A DNA stretch of 64,000 bases, taken from the NCBI GenBank assembly GCA_020444545.1, contig JAHLKT010000001.1, forward strand, positions 806,001 through 870,000. The letters are read 5' to 3'. A program made the position numbers and the translations under genes. Numbering within the stretch: position 1 is the first letter of the stretch; each line of letters begins with the position of its first letter. Shown piece by piece: positions 1 through 8,582 of this stretch. Source of the stretch: Desulfarculaceae bacterium. GTDB lineage: Bacteria > Desulfobacterota > Desulfarculia > Desulfarculales > Desulfarculaceae. The notes beneath the pieces are model-generated. The model saw nothing but the letters and a program-made list of their open reading frames with translations. It was not told the origin of the DNA and did not search any database.

Positions 1-1376
1 CCAAGATTTTCTGCGGCTGCTCCACCAAGTTCGGCGCGCCGCCCAACACCCACGTGTGCCCGGTGTGCCTGGGCATGCCCGGGGTTTTGCCGGTGCTCAA
101 CCAGAAGGTGGTGGAGTTCACCATCCGGGCCGGGCTGGCCACCAACTGCGCCATCCAGCCCCGGAGCGAATGGGCCCGCAAAAACTACTTCTACCCGGAC
201 CTGCCCAAGGACTACCAGGTCAGCCAATACGAGCTGCCCATCTGCCTGGGCGGTTGGCTGGACATCGAGGTGGAAGGCGAACACAAACGCATCGGCATCA
301 CTCGCATCCACATGGAAGAGGACGCGGGCAAGCTGGTGCACGACCCGGCCATGCCGGTGAGCTACGTGGACTACAACCGCACCGGGGTGCCGCTCATGGA
401 GCTCGTGAGCGAGCCGGACATGCGCACCCCCGAGGAGGCGGGCGCCTATCTCCGGGCCTTGCGCGACATCCTGGTCTATTTGGAGATCTGCGACGGCAAC
501 ATGGAGGAGGGTTCCTTCCGCTGCGACGCCAACATCAGCCTGCGGCCCGTGGGCCAGGCGGAGTTCGGCACCCGGGCGGAGCTCAAGAACATGAACTCCT
601 TCCGGGGCGTGACCAAGGCCCTGGAGTACGAGATTCGCCGCCAGCGGGCCATCCTGGACGAGGGCGGCAAGGTGGTGCAGGAAACGCGCCTCTGGGACGC
701 GGACCAGAACAAGAGCTTCGGCATGAGGGGCAAGGAAGAGGCCCACGACTACCGCTACTTCCCGGACCCGGATCTGCTGCCGTTGGTGGTGGACGAGGCC
801 TGGGTGGAGCGGGTGCGCGCCGGGCTGCCCGAGCTGCCCGGGGCCAAGCGGTCCCGCTTCATGGAAGCCTACGGCCTGGGCGACTACGACGCCGGGGTGC
901 TCACCACCTCGCGGCCCCTGGCCGACTACTACGAGGCCACAGTGGCCGCCGGAGCCCCGGCCAAGGCAGCGGCCAACTGGATCATGACCGACCTCCTGGG
1001 CGCGCTGAAGAGCGAAGGCAAGGATATTGATGCGGCGGCGCTCCGGCCCGAGGGCCTGGCCGAGCTGATCAAGCTCATCGACTCCGGGGCCATCAGCAAC
1101 AAGATGGCCAAGGAAGTCTTCGGCGAGATGATGGCCACCGGCAAGGGCGCGGCCCAGGTGGTTCAGGAAAAGGGCCTCACCCAGGTGAGCGACGAGGGCG
1201 AGCTGGAAGCGGTGCTCAACGAGATCTTCGCGGCCAACCCCGCCGAGGTGGAGGCCTTCAAGGGCGGCAAGAAAAAGCTCATGGGCTTCTTCGTGGGCCA
1301 GGTCATGCAAAAGACCAAGGGCCAGGCCAACCCCAAGCTGGTCAACCAGCTGGTGAACAAGATTTTAGGAGGCTAG
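1..1376 (+). CDS. gatB: Asp/Glu-tRNA(Asn/Gln) amidotransferase subunit B (5' partial)
   Basis: This is the GatB subunit of the GatCAB complex, which converts misacylated Glu-tRNA(Gln) and Asp-tRNA(Asn) to the amide forms using ammonia from GatA. The gene is cut by the left edge and reads in frame from base 3. The first visible residues hold the zinc-knuckle cysteines (CGC, then CPVC). Family signatures [21 protein letters not shown] and [10 protein letters not shown] follow. The C-terminal third, from about [12 protein letters not shown], is the helical tRNA-binding YqeY-like tail. Only a few N-terminal residues should be missing. The stop lies inside the ribosome-binding region of mtnA, so the two are co-transcribed. 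gatA and gatC are not visible. Confidence 0.97.
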   Translation, partial: KIFCGCSTKFGAPPNTHVCPVCLGMPGVLPVLNQKVVEFTIRAGLATNCAIQPRSEWARKNYFYPDLPKDYQVSQYELPICLGGWLDIEVEGEHKRIGITRIHMEEDAGKLVHDPAMPVSYVDYNRTGVPLMELVSEPDMRTPEEAGAYLRALRDILVYLEICDGNMEEGSFRCDANISLRPVGQAEFGTRAELKNMNSFRGVTKALEYEIRRQRAILDEGGKVVQETRLWDADQNKSFGMRGKEEAHDYRYFPDPDLLPLVVDEAWVERVRAGLPELPGAKRSRFMEAYGLGDYDAGVLTTSRPLADYYEATVAAGAPAKAAANWIMTDLLGALKSEGKDIDAAALRPEGLAELIKLIDSGAISNKMAKEVFGEMMATGKGAAQVVQEKGLTQVSDEGELEAVLNEIFAANPAEVEAFKGGKKKLMGFFVGQVMQKTKGQANPKLVNQLVNKILGG

Positions 1377-1378
1377 GC

Positions 1379-2419
1379 GTGGTTCCCACCCTTTATTGGG
1401 AAGGCGACGTGGTGATGATCCTGGACCAGCGCAAGCTGCCGGGCAAGACCACCTTTATCGCCTGCAAGGACATGCGCCGGGTGATCTACTGCATCCAGAC
1501 CCTGGCGGTGCGCGGAGCTCCGGCCATCGGAGTGGCCGCGGCCATGGGCCTGGTGTTGGCGGGACGGGCTATCCGGGTGAAAGACCCGGCCAAGTGGCGC
1601 GAGGCCTTCGCCGAACAGGCGGAGATCATGCGCGCCGCCCGGCCCACGGCCGTGAACCTTTCCTGGGCGGTGGACCGCGTGCTGGCCATTGCCGCCGCCG
1701 CCCCGGAAGACAAGGAGACGATCTTGGCCATGCTCAGACGCGAAAGCGAGCTGATGCTGGCCGAAGATATCGCTATCAACAAGGCCATGGGGAAGCACGG
1801 GGCCAAGCTGGTCCCCAAGAAGGCCACCATTCTCACCCACTGCAACGCCGGCAGCCTGGCCACCGGCGGCTACGGCACCGCCCTGGGGGTGGTGCGGGCG
1901 GCCGTCGAGGCGGGCAAGAAGGTCAAGGTCATCGCCGACGAGACCCGGCCCTTGTTGCAGGGAGCCAGGTTGACCGCCTGGGAGATGGTGGAGGAAGGCA
2001 TTCCCGTGGCCGTGGCACCGGACGGGGCGGTGGGGGCCATCATGGACAAGGGCCTGGTGGACCTCTGCGTGGTGGGAGCCGACCGCATCGCGGCCAACGG
2101 CGATGTGGCCAACAAGATCGGCACCTTCAACGTGGCCCTGCAAGCCCGGCGGCATGGTGTGCCCTTCTACGTAGCCGCGCCGCTTAGCACCATCGACCTG
2201 AACACCCCCAGCGGGGAGCTGATTCCCATCGAGGAGCGCGACCCCGGCGAGGTACTAAGCTTCGCGGGCTCCAAGGCCGCCCAAGGGGCCGAGGCCATCA
2301 ACCTGGCCTTCGACGTGACCCCCAACGACCTGGTGACCGCCATAATTACTGAAAAGGGCGTGCTGCGGCCGCCTTACAACCGCTCCCTGGCCGCGGCCAA
2401 AGCGGAAGATAAAATCTAG
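1379..2419 (+). CDS. mtnA: S-methyl-5-thioribose-1-phosphate isomerase
   Basis: This enzyme of the methionine salvage pathway isomerises methylthioribose-1-phosphate to methylthioribulose-1-phosphate. The 346-residue length is normal. The RGAPAIG motif (about 45-51), the catalytic Cys155 in THCNAGSLATGGYG and the catalytic Asp235 in GADRIAANGD are all present. The start is GTG, placed 6 bases after a perfect AGGAGG that overlaps the end of gatB. No other methionine salvage gene is in view, so this could also be one of the MtnA-type enzymes used in other thiopentose routes. The family call itself is secure. Confidence 0.95.
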   Translation: MVPTLYWEGDVVMILDQRKLPGKTTFIACKDMRRVIYCIQTLAVRGAPAIGVAAAMGLVLAGRAIRVKDPAKWREAFAEQAEIMRAARPTAVNLSWAVDRVLAIAAAAPEDKETILAMLRRESELMLAEDIAINKAMGKHGAKLVPKKATILTHCNAGSLATGGYGTALGVVRAAVEAGKKVKVIADETRPLLQGARLTAWEMVEEGIPVAVAPDGAVGAIMDKGLVDLCVVGADRIAANGDVANKIGTFNVALQARRHGVPFYVAAPLSTIDLNTPSGELIPIEERDPGEVLSFAGSKAAQGAEAINLAFDVTPNDLVTAIITEKGVLRPPYNRSLAAAKAEDKI

Positions 2420-2438
2420 TTTTATCCAGGAGATCGTC

Positions 2439-3509
2439 ATGGAGTGCACCAAACAACTACTGCCCACCGACCAATGCAAGCCCAAGCCCGAGGACGAGTC
2501 CAAGCTGGGTTTCGGGCAGATTTTCTGCGACCACATGTTCATGATGGATTACGATCAGGGCCAGTGGCGCGACCCGCGCATCGTGCCCTACGGCCCCCTG
2601 AGCCTGGACCCCGCCGCCCTGGTCTTGCACTACGGCCAGGAAGTCTTCGAGGGGCTCAAGGCCTATCGCGGCGTGGACGGGGGCGTCTACATGTTCCGCC
2701 CCGAGGCCAACCTTGCGCGCATGAACCGCTCCAACAAGCGCATCTGCATCCCCGAGCTGCCGCTCGAGGAAACCCTGGAGCACCTGTTCGAGCTGGTCAA
2801 GACAGAGCATGAGTGGATCCCCACCCTGGAGGGCACCAGCCTCTACATCCGGCCCACGGTCATCGCCACCGAGGCCTGTTTGGGGGTCAAGGTCAGCTCC
2901 AACTACCTCTACTACGTGATCATGGGGCCGGTGGGGGCCTACTACCCCGAGGGCTTCAACCCGGTGAAGATCTACGTGGAAGAGAAGTACGTGCGCGCCG
3001 CCGCCGGCGGCGTGGGCGAGGCCAAGACCATGGGCAACTACGCCGCCAGCCTGCTGGCCGCCGAGGAGGCCCATGCCAAGGGCTTCACCCAGGTGCTGTG
3101 GCTCGACGCCTGCGACAAGAAGAGCATCGAGGAAGTGGGCACCATGAACATGTTCTTCGTCATCGACGGCGAAGTCATCACCAGCCCGCTCACCGGCTCC
3201 ATCCTGCCCGGCGTCACCCGCGACTCGGTGCTCACCCTGTGCAAGCACTGGGGCCTCCCGGTGACCGAGCGCAAGCTGACCATCGACGAGGTGCTGGAAG
3301 CCCAGGCGGCCGGCAAGCTCAACGAGGCCTTCGGCACCGGCACCGCCGCGGTGATCAGCCCGGTGGGCGCCATCCACTACCGGGGCACCGACGTTACCGT
3401 GGGCGACGGCGCCACCGGCGAGATCAGCCAGCGCCTCTACGACGGCCTCACCGGCATCCAGCTCGGCAAGCTGGAAGACCCCTTCGGCTGGGTGGTCAAG
3501 GTCAAGTAG
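2439..3509 (+). CDS. ilvE: Branched-chain amino acid aminotransferase (class IV)
   Basis: This PLP-dependent fold-type IV transaminase reversibly transfers the amino group between glutamate and the keto acids of Leu, Ile and Val. Its 356 residues match the long IlvE subgroup (BCAT type II). Lys196 in GEAKTMGNYAAS is the expected Schiff-base lysine. EEVGTMNMFFV and GTGTAAVISPVG are the usual cofactor and substrate segments. The gene starts 19 bases after mtnA with an AGGAG-like site and ends just before a strong hairpin terminator. It therefore appears to be the last gene of the gatB-mtnA-ilvE unit. Confidence 0.94.
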   Translation: MECTKQLLPTDQCKPKPEDESKLGFGQIFCDHMFMMDYDQGQWRDPRIVPYGPLSLDPAALVLHYGQEVFEGLKAYRGVDGGVYMFRPEANLARMNRSNKRICIPELPLEETLEHLFELVKTEHEWIPTLEGTSLYIRPTVIATEACLGVKVSSNYLYYVIMGPVGAYYPEGFNPVKIYVEEKYVRAAAGGVGEAKTMGNYAASLLAAEEAHAKGFTQVLWLDACDKKSIEEVGTMNMFFVIDGEVITSPLTGSILPGVTRDSVLTLCKHWGLPVTERKLTIDEVLEAQAAGKLNEAFGTGTAAVISPVGAIHYRGTDVTVGDGATGEISQRLYDGLTGIQLGKLEDPFGWVVKVK

Positions 3510-3531
3510 CTAGATCACACTAGAAACAACG

Positions 3532-3566
3532 AGCCCCCGTCCGGAATCCGGGCGGGGGCTTTTTTG
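3532..3566 (+). terminator. Rho-independent terminator after ilvE
   Basis: A GC-rich stem formed by AGCCCCCG and CGGGGGCT, with an inner CCGG/CCGG pair closing an AAT loop, runs straight into six or more T residues. It lies about 22 bases after the ilvE stop. Confidence 0.93.
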
Positions 3567-3594
3567 ATTGTCGAGATCCTGTCGCCGCCACGCT

Positions 3595-3925
3595 GAAAGG
3601 TTTTTTCAGCAACAGCCGTCATCGCGAGGAGCGGCGGCCGGGGAAGCCGGTAATGAAAAAGGAGGCTCCTCCCGCCGCGAGGTGGCGATCTTCCCTGGTG
3701 TCGTCATGCCTCTCATGAAAGGCAACGATCTCCTGGCGATGGGAGGGGAGGCAAACCAAGGAAGATGGCCACGGCCCGCCGCGAGCGACATTCAACTTTC
3801 AACAACTGCTTTGAGCGGCGGCCCTCGCCATGACGGCTATTGCTGAAATGACAACCTTGTCATTGCGAGGAGCCTGGCGACGAAGCAATCTCTGCCCGCA
3901 GTAGGCGGCGGGAGGACCAGCCCAG
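3595..3925. repeat. Degenerate REP-like intergenic repeats
   Basis: This roughly 420-base non-coding gap between ilvE and the DUF3795 gene holds imperfect copies of a GTCATTGCGAGGAGC-type element. The best copy (from about 3860) continues as GGCGACGAAGCAATCTC. Another copy begins near 3619 (GTCATCGCGAGGAGCGGC). Reverse-oriented fragments such as GAGGTGGCGATCTTCCC near 3680 and GGCAACGATCTCCTGGCGA near 3721 lie between. No reading frame here looks like a gene. The pattern resembles the dispersed palindromic repeats common between genes in Deltaproteobacteria. Confidence 0.6.
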
Positions 3926-3928
3926 CGC

Positions 3929-4375
3929 CTACTTGTACCTCGAATCGTCCTTGGTCTCTTCGAAGTAGGCTTCCACCCCCACCTCGGCCATGCGCTGGTT
4001 CATGGCGATCCAGCGCTTCTCCAAATGCGGGTCGAAGTTGGTCTTGGCGCAGGGGAACTCGTCGCACTGGAAGCAGAAGTCCACGCCACGCTCGCGCCAG
4101 CAGGCGGCCACCCCGCAGCCGGGCCACAGGCACTGGTCCTTCCGGCAGCCCGCGCAGCTCCCCCCGGCCATGTAGTCCAACAGCCGCCCAAAGGCGGGGT
4201 AGTCCTTCATCTCGGGCAGGAAAGCCGAGAAGCGCTCGGCGTAGATATCGAAGTTGCCCAGCAGGCGCTGGAGCTCCTTGGCGTGGTGGCCGATGTCGCC
4301 GTCTTTGTAAGCGAAGCACTTGGCGCAGGACAGGCCGCAGGGCGCGAGCCGTTGAAGAATCTCCGAGTAGTCCAT
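3929..4375 (-). CDS. DUF3795-type cysteine-rich protein
   Basis: This is a 148-residue soluble protein with the DUF3795 cysteine pattern: CGLSCAKCFAY near the N-terminus, CAGCRKDQC in the middle, CGVAAC, then CFQCDEFPC. Ten or more cysteines in paired spacing suggest zinc or iron-sulfur binding. The family is common in anaerobes and has no assigned function. A GGGGGTG ribosome site precedes the ATG. It is downstream of engB on the same strand with a short gap. The function remains unknown. Confidence 0.8.
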   Translation of the reverse strand: MDYSEILQRLAPCGLSCAKCFAYKDGDIGHHAKELQRLLGNFDIYAERFSAFLPEMKDYPAFGRLLDYMAGGSCAGCRKDQCLWPGCGVAACWRERGVDFCFQCDEFPCAKTNFDPHLEKRWIAMNQRMAEVGVEAYFEETKDDSRYK

Positions 4376-4431
4376 CAGTCACCCCCTAAGTTTTCAACGC
4401 GGCATGGCGCTTCCTGGCGAAGCCGGGGGCC

Positions 4432-5025
4432 CTACAAGCCGGCGGCCTCGCAGATGCGGGCCCACAGCTCCTCCCGCCCCAGGCCGGTGGTGGCGCTGAA
4501 CAGCGTCGGCGAGTGGTCAAAGGGCGCCAGGGCCGGGCGCAGCTTGGCCAGGCGGGAGTTCTGCTGGTTCTTGGAGAGCTTGTCCGCCTTGGTGATGGCC
4601 ACCAAGGGCGGCACGTTCAGGCTGCGCAGCCAGTCCAGGAGCATCAGGTCGTCGGCCGTGGGCTCGCGGCGAATGTCCAATATCACCACCACCCCGGCCA
4701 GGGTCTCCCGGCTGCCCAGGTAGGCCTCCACCATGGGCCGCCAGGCCGCCTTGACCGCCATGGGCACCTTGGCGTAGCCGTAGCCCGGCAGGTCCACCAG
4801 GCGCATGACGTCGTTGTTGATGGCGAAGAAGTTGATCTGCTGGGTGCGCCCCGGGGTGCCCGAGACGCGCACCAGCTTCTTGCGGCGGGTCAGGGTGTTG
4901 ATCAGCGAGCTTTTGCCCACGTTGGAGCGCCCGGCGAAGGCCACTTCCGGCGGCCCGGGAGGCGGGTAGCCCGAAGGCTTCACCGCTGTGATGATGAAGG
5001 TGGCGTCCTTGAGGGGCAGGCTCAT
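4432..5025 (-). CDS. engB: Ribosome biogenesis GTP-binding protein EngB/YsxC/YihA
   Basis: This is a TRAFAC-class GTPase required for late 50S subunit assembly. The G1 P-loop AGRSNVGKSS (31-40), G2 region GRTQQINFF, G3 DLPGYGYAKVP (78-88) and G4 TKAD (145-148) are all intact. The length of 197 residues is typical. Its ATG overlaps the stop of the upstream aminotransferase by four bases, which indicates translational coupling. Confidence 0.96.
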   Translation of the reverse strand: MSLPLKDATFIITAVKPSGYPPPGPPEVAFAGRSNVGKSSLINTLTRRKKLVRVSGTPGRTQQINFFAINNDVMRLVDLPGYGYAKVPMAVKAAWRPMVEAYLGSRETLAGVVVILDIRREPTADDLMLLDWLRSLNVPPLVAITKADKLSKNQQNSRLAKLRPALAPFDHSPTLFSATTGLGREELWARICEAAGL

Positions 5026-6203
5026 CCGGTTGCTCCCGGGTAGTGTTCATTAAGATAGGCGCCCAGGCGCTCCAGGCCCAGCTCGATGTTCTCCAGGCTG
5101 TTGCAATAGGAGAAGCGCAGGAAGCCGTGGCCGCCGGGGCCGAAGTCGCGGCCCGGCGCGATGGCCACCCCGGTCTCTTCCAGGATGTCGAAGGCCAGCT
5201 TGTAGTCGTCCGGGTCCAGGTGGGCGCAGGAAGTCAAAATATAGAAGGCCCCCTTGGGCTCCACCGGGATGGCGAAGCCCAACTCCTTGAGCCCGGCGAT
5301 GAGCCGCTTGCGCCGGGTGTCGTACACCGCGCGCATGCGCTCCACCTCGGGCCAGGCGTATTTCAGCGCGGCCACGCCCGCCCACTGGCTCACCGAAGGC
5401 GCGCAGATGGCGAAGTTTTGGTGCATCTTCTGCAAGGGCCGCACGTAGTTGGCCGGGGCGATGATGTAGCCCAGCCGCCAGCCGCACATGGCGTAGCGCT
5501 TGGAGAAGCCGTCCAGCACAAAGGCGTTGTCCGTGTACTCCAGGATGGAGTGCTCCTGTTGTCCCTCGTAGACCAGGCCGTGGTAGATCTCGTCGCTGAT
5601 CACATAGGGCCCGCCCGGCTTGCCCGGGGCCATCTCCGCGATGGCCGCCATGATCTCGGGCTCCATCACCTGGCCGCTGGGGTTGGAGGGGCTGTTGATG
5701 AAGATGGCCTTGGTCTTGGGGCCCATGGCCGCGCCGATTTCGGCCGGGCGGAACTGGAAGCCCTCCTCGGCGCGCACCGGCACCCGCACCGGCACCCCGC
5801 CCACGAAGCTTATGAAGTTGTCGTAGCAGGCGTAGTGCGGGTCGGAGATGATCACCTCCTGCCCCGCCTCCAACAGAGCCGAGAACATCAAGAGCATGGC
5901 CGTGGAGGTGCCCGCGGTGATCAACACCCGGGCCGGGTCCACCTCCACCCCGTAGCGCTCGGCGTAGTGCTCGCTCACCGCGTCCCGAAGCTCCCGCACC
6001 CCCAGGGAGTGGGTGTAGTGGGTGTGGCCGTCGGCCAGGGCCTTCACCGCCGCCGAGGTGATCACCTCCGGGGTGGCGAAGTCGGGCTCGCCCACCTCCA
6101 GGTGGATGATCTCGCGTCCCTGGGCGGCCAGCTCCTGGGCCCGCTCCAAAACGTCCATGACAATAAACGCCGGTATGTTGTTGGCTCTCTGGCTGACGCC
6201 CAT
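5022..6203 (-). CDS. Class I/II pyridoxal-phosphate aminotransferase
   Basis: This is an aspartate-aminotransferase-superfamily enzyme of 393 residues. The PLP lysine is Lys235 in DGFSKRYAMCGWRLGY. The NPSG segment (SPSNPSG, 171-177), DEIYHGL (204-210) and the C-terminal RFSYCNS arginine region complete the active site. The family includes AspC/Aat-like enzymes, and the true amino donor cannot be told from sequence. It is transcribed ahead of engB with a four-base overlap. Confidence 0.9.
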   Translation of the reverse strand: MGVSQRANNIPAFIVMDVLERAQELAAQGREIIHLEVGEPDFATPEVITSAAVKALADGHTHYTHSLGVRELRDAVSEHYAERYGVEVDPARVLITAGTSTAMLLMFSALLEAGQEVIISDPHYACYDNFISFVGGVPVRVPVRAEEGFQFRPAEIGAAMGPKTKAIFINSPSNPSGQVMEPEIMAAIAEMAPGKPGGPYVISDEIYHGLVYEGQQEHSILEYTDNAFVLDGFSKRYAMCGWRLGYIIAPANYVRPLQKMHQNFAICAPSVSQWAGVAALKYAWPEVERMRAVYDTRRKRLIAGLKELGFAIPVEPKGAFYILTSCAHLDPDDYKLAFDILEETGVAIAPGRDFGPGGHGFLRFSYCNSLENIELGLERLGAYLNEHYPGATG

Positions 6204-6295
6204 GTTCCGGTCTCGCTGGGTTGGTTCCGTGGTTGAAAAAATTCGGGCGGCCGAGGCAAGTGCCCCGCCGCCCGGATATCAGCCCTCCGGGAGGG

Positions 6296-7171
6296 CTAGA
6301 TGACTTTGTTGAGATTGTACTCGATGATACCCTCGGCGCCGCGCTCCATGAGCAGGGGGATCAGGTCCCTGACCACCGACTCCTCCACCACCGTCTCCAC
6401 GCTGAACCAGTCGCTGTTGTACAGGGGCGACACGGTGGGCGCGTTGAGGCTGGGCAGGGCTTCCACCACGTCCTGCACCTTGATCTTGGGCACGTTCATC
6501 TTGAGGGCCACCAGCTTCTCGGCCACCAGGGCGCCCTTCAAGAGCAGCGCGATTTGCTCGATCTTCTTGCGCTTCTCCGGGTTCTCCCAGGCGTCCTTGT
6601 TGGCGATGAGCTGGGTGGTGGACTGCATCAGCTCGGCGATGATCCTGAGCCCATGGGCCCTAATGGTGCTGCCGGTCTCGGTGACCTCCACGATGGCGTC
6701 GGCCAGGCCGTTGACCACCTTGGCCTCGGTGGCGCCCCAGGAGAAATGCACCGTCACGTCGATGCCCGCCTCCTGGAAGTAGCGCTTGGTGAAGTTGACC
6801 ATCTCGGTGGCCACCCTCATGCCGTTCAAGTCCTCCGGGCGCTTGATGCCCGAGTCCTTGGCCACGGCCAAAACCCAGCGGGCCGGGCGGGTGCTCACCT
6901 TGGAGTAGATCAGCTCCTCCACGAACACCACTTCCGAATCGTTCTCCTTGATCCAGTCCATGCCGGTGATGCCGGAGTCCAGGGTGCCCGACTCCACGTA
7001 GCGGCTCATCTCCTGGGCCCGGCAGATGGAGCACTCGATGTCGTCGTCGTCGATCTCCGGGAAATAGGAGCGGCCGTTGACGTTGATGCGCCAGCCGGCC
7101 CGGCCGAACAGGCGGATGGTGGAGTCTTGCAGGCTGCCCTTGGGCACGCCCAATTTGAGGGGCTGGTTCAT
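6296..7171 (-). CDS. hisG: ATP phosphoribosyltransferase (long form)
   Basis: This enzyme catalyses the first step of histidine synthesis, joining ATP and PRPP. At 291 residues it is the long form with a C-terminal ACT-like regulatory domain (last roughly 75 residues), so it should not need HisZ. Signatures are LGVPKGSLQ at the N-terminus, [10 protein letters not shown] and the PRPP-binding segment [19 protein letters not shown]. The start is the ATG that overlaps the hisI stop (ATGA); an in-frame upstream extension is just the hisI shadow. Confidence 0.95.
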   Translation of the reverse strand: MNQPLKLGVPKGSLQDSTIRLFGRAGWRINVNGRSYFPEIDDDDIECSICRAQEMSRYVESGTLDSGITGMDWIKENDSEVVFVEELIYSKVSTRPARWVLAVAKDSGIKRPEDLNGMRVATEMVNFTKRYFQEAGIDVTVHFSWGATEAKVVNGLADAIVEVTETGSTIRAHGLRIIAELMQSTTQLIANKDAWENPEKRKKIEQIALLLKGALVAEKLVALKMNVPKIKVQDVVEALPSLNAPTVSPLYNSDWFSVETVVEESVVRDLIPLLMERGAEGIIEYNLNKVI

Positions 7172-7545
7172 TTGCCGTAAACCTCCTTGGGGTCGAACAG
7201 GGGCTCGCCCTCGGTCACCAGCTCGTCGCCGTCCACCCGCTTGTGGAAGCAGGTGCACATGCCGGTGTGGCAAGCGGCCCCGCCCACCTGCTCAACCTTG
7301 AACAGCACGGTGTCGTCGTCGCAGTCCACGTACACCGCTTTTATCTTCTGAACGTTGCCGCTGGTGCCGCCCTTGTGCCACAGCTCCTGGCGGGAGCGGG
7401 ACCAGTAGTGCACCTCCCCGGTCTCCAGGCTCTTGGCCCAGGACTCGGGGGAGATGTAGGCCATCATCAGCACCTGGCCGGTGGCCGCGTCTTGGGCGAT
7501 GGCCGGAATAAGGCCGCCGGTTTTTTCGAAATCCAGCTTGATCAT
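7168..7545 (-). CDS. hisI: Phosphoribosyl-AMP cyclohydrolase
   Basis: HisI opens the purine ring of phosphoribosyl-AMP in histidine synthesis. The 125-residue protein carries the Mg-binding DCDDD (74-78) and the zinc cysteines Cys75, Cys92 and Cys97 ([13 protein letters not shown]). The HisE pyrophosphatase domain is not fused. It overlaps hisG by four bases and is the first gene of a hisI-hisG pair, with a promoter directly upstream. Confidence 0.95.
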   Translation of the reverse strand: MIKLDFEKTGGLIPAIAQDAATGQVLMMAYISPESWAKSLETGEVHYWSRSRQELWHKGGTSGNVQKIKAVYVDCDDDTVLFKVEQVGGAACHTGMCTCFHKRVDGDELVTEGEPLFDPKEVYGK

Positions 7546-7588
7546 AACTTTCCGTGGCTCCCTGAGCCGGTTAAAAGATGAATTTTAC

Positions 7589-7617
7589 TTTTTATAGCCG
7601 GGTCCAAGGGTTGTCAA
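7589..7617 (-). promoter_or_regulatory. Sigma-70-type promoter for hisI-hisG
   Basis: On the minus strand a consensus TTGACA is followed 15-17 bases later by an overlapping TATAAA/TAAAAA box. The hisI start lies about 45 bases downstream. The spacing is 15 for TATAAA and 17 for TAAAAA. Confidence 0.55.
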
Positions 7618-7706
7618 GGGAAGCGCCGCCGGGAAATATAATTGTTGGCAAACTGTCCCATCTCGCGATATCAGGATGGCAACCTATGGTTTATCGTAAT
7701 TTAGAC

Positions 7707-7735
7707 TTGACCATTTACGAAATGATGTCGATATT
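7707..7735 (+). promoter_or_regulatory. Sigma-70-type promoter for the small ORF/GNAT pair
   Basis: TTGACC, a 17-base spacer and GATATT lie about 45 bases upstream of the small ORF, in a locally AT-rich stretch. No gene occupies the space between this site and the hisI promoter. Confidence 0.5.
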
Positions 7736-7778
7736 ATATAAGCGTTGAGGTCAACTGACCAGACAGATGGAGGTGATC

Positions 7779-7946
7779 ATGGCACGGCCGATCCGCCCAA
7801 CCCCCCGGTTGGACAGGGATGCTTCGCGCGTTTTTCTCGCCAAGGTCGAGAAGGAACGCTGCGAACAGGTGCGCCCGCCCGCTACCCCCAACATCGATAA
7901 AGCAATCGAGAAAATAATGTCTGATGCTTCAGACAGGAAGAAATAG
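7779..7946 (+). CDS. Small antitoxin-like protein, partner of GNAT
   Basis: This 55-residue ORF begins MARPIRPTPRLDRDASRVF and ends with charged helices. An AGATGGAGGTG ribosome site lies 5-8 bases upstream of the ATG. It overlaps the following GNAT gene by 23 bases, the arrangement typical of type II toxin-antitoxin operons. It does not look like the ribbon-helix-helix DUF1778 antitoxins usually paired with GNAT toxins. The N-terminal P-x-P-x-L-x-R/K pattern resembles short unannotated proteins seen beside acetyltransferases elsewhere. That it is an antitoxin is an inference from size and position. Confidence 0.6.
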   Translation: MARPIRPTPRLDRDASRVFLAKVEKERCEQVRPPATPNIDKAIEKIMSDASDRKK

Positions 7947-8538
7947 GATACATACCGAAAAATTCACCCTCGCCCGCCTTGAGCAACAGGAGGAGTTCCG
8001 CTGCACGGAAGCCTTCGATTGTGGCCTGGATGACCTCAATGAATTTTTCCGCGAAGACGCCTTACCCCACAAAGAACAGCTTTTAGCCGAAACCTACTAC
8101 TTCCAGCCTGCCGCGCTGACTGAAGCCGGGGAGTTGTTCCCTGTGGGCTTTGTCAGTTTCCTCAACGACAGCGTTCACATTGAGCGGGACGAACGCAAGG
8201 CGGGTAAAAAGAGATTCTGGAAGCACTTGAAGAAAAGTGTGCCCTTCCCCAAAAGAAACTACGAATCCTTTCCCGCCGTGAAAATCGGCCGTCTCGGCAT
8301 ACAGGTGGCCTATGCCCGCCATGGGCTCGGAACCTATTTGCTCAACATGACCAAAGACCTGTTTTTGCAGAACAATAGGACAGGATGCCGTTTCATCACG
8401 GTTGACGCTTATAATCAGCCAAAGGTAATCGAATTTTACCGTAAGAATGGTTTCGACTTTTTATGGAGCAAGGACGAAGGGGATCAGACCAGAATCATGT
8501 ATTTTGATCTGCTTCGGCACCGCAAGGCTTTTGCCTGA
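7924..8538 (+). CDS. GNAT acetyltransferase, toxin-like (TacT/AtaT type)
   Basis: This is a 204-residue GNAT-fold protein. The N-terminal FDCGLDDLNEFF resembles the opening of tRNA-acetylating toxins of the TacT/AtaT group. The PAVKIGRLGIQ beta strand, acetyl-CoA loop YARHGLGTYLL (130-140) and the C-terminal FYRKNGF with the conserved Tyr172 complete the domain. Base composition is clearly more AT-rich than the flanks, suggesting recent acquisition. The ATG chosen lies inside the preceding small ORF; no better start exists before the conserved region. It may instead acetylate a protein or small molecule. Confidence 0.75.
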   Translation: MLQTGRNRIHTEKFTLARLEQQEEFRCTEAFDCGLDDLNEFFREDALPHKEQLLAETYYFQPAALTEAGELFPVGFVSFLNDSVHIERDERKAGKKRFWKHLKKSVPFPKRNYESFPAVKIGRLGIQVAYARHGLGTYLLNMTKDLFLQNNRTGCRFITVDAYNQPKVIEFYRKNGFDFLWSKDEGDQTRIMYFDLLRHRKAFA

Positions 8539-8582
8539 GCACCTTCCACCCACACAACGCTTAATCCAAATACCTTAATCTT

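Noticed and set aside
3568-3846. A 92-codon plus-strand ORF after ilvE
   Set aside because: It starts inside the repeat-rich gap, has no ribosome site or recognisable domain and is made up of REP-like repeat fragments.
6296-7273. A longer HisG starting 34 codons upstream
   Set aside because: The extra N-terminus is Arg/Gly-rich shadow sequence inside hisI. The ATG overlapping the hisI stop gives the normal HisG N-terminus.
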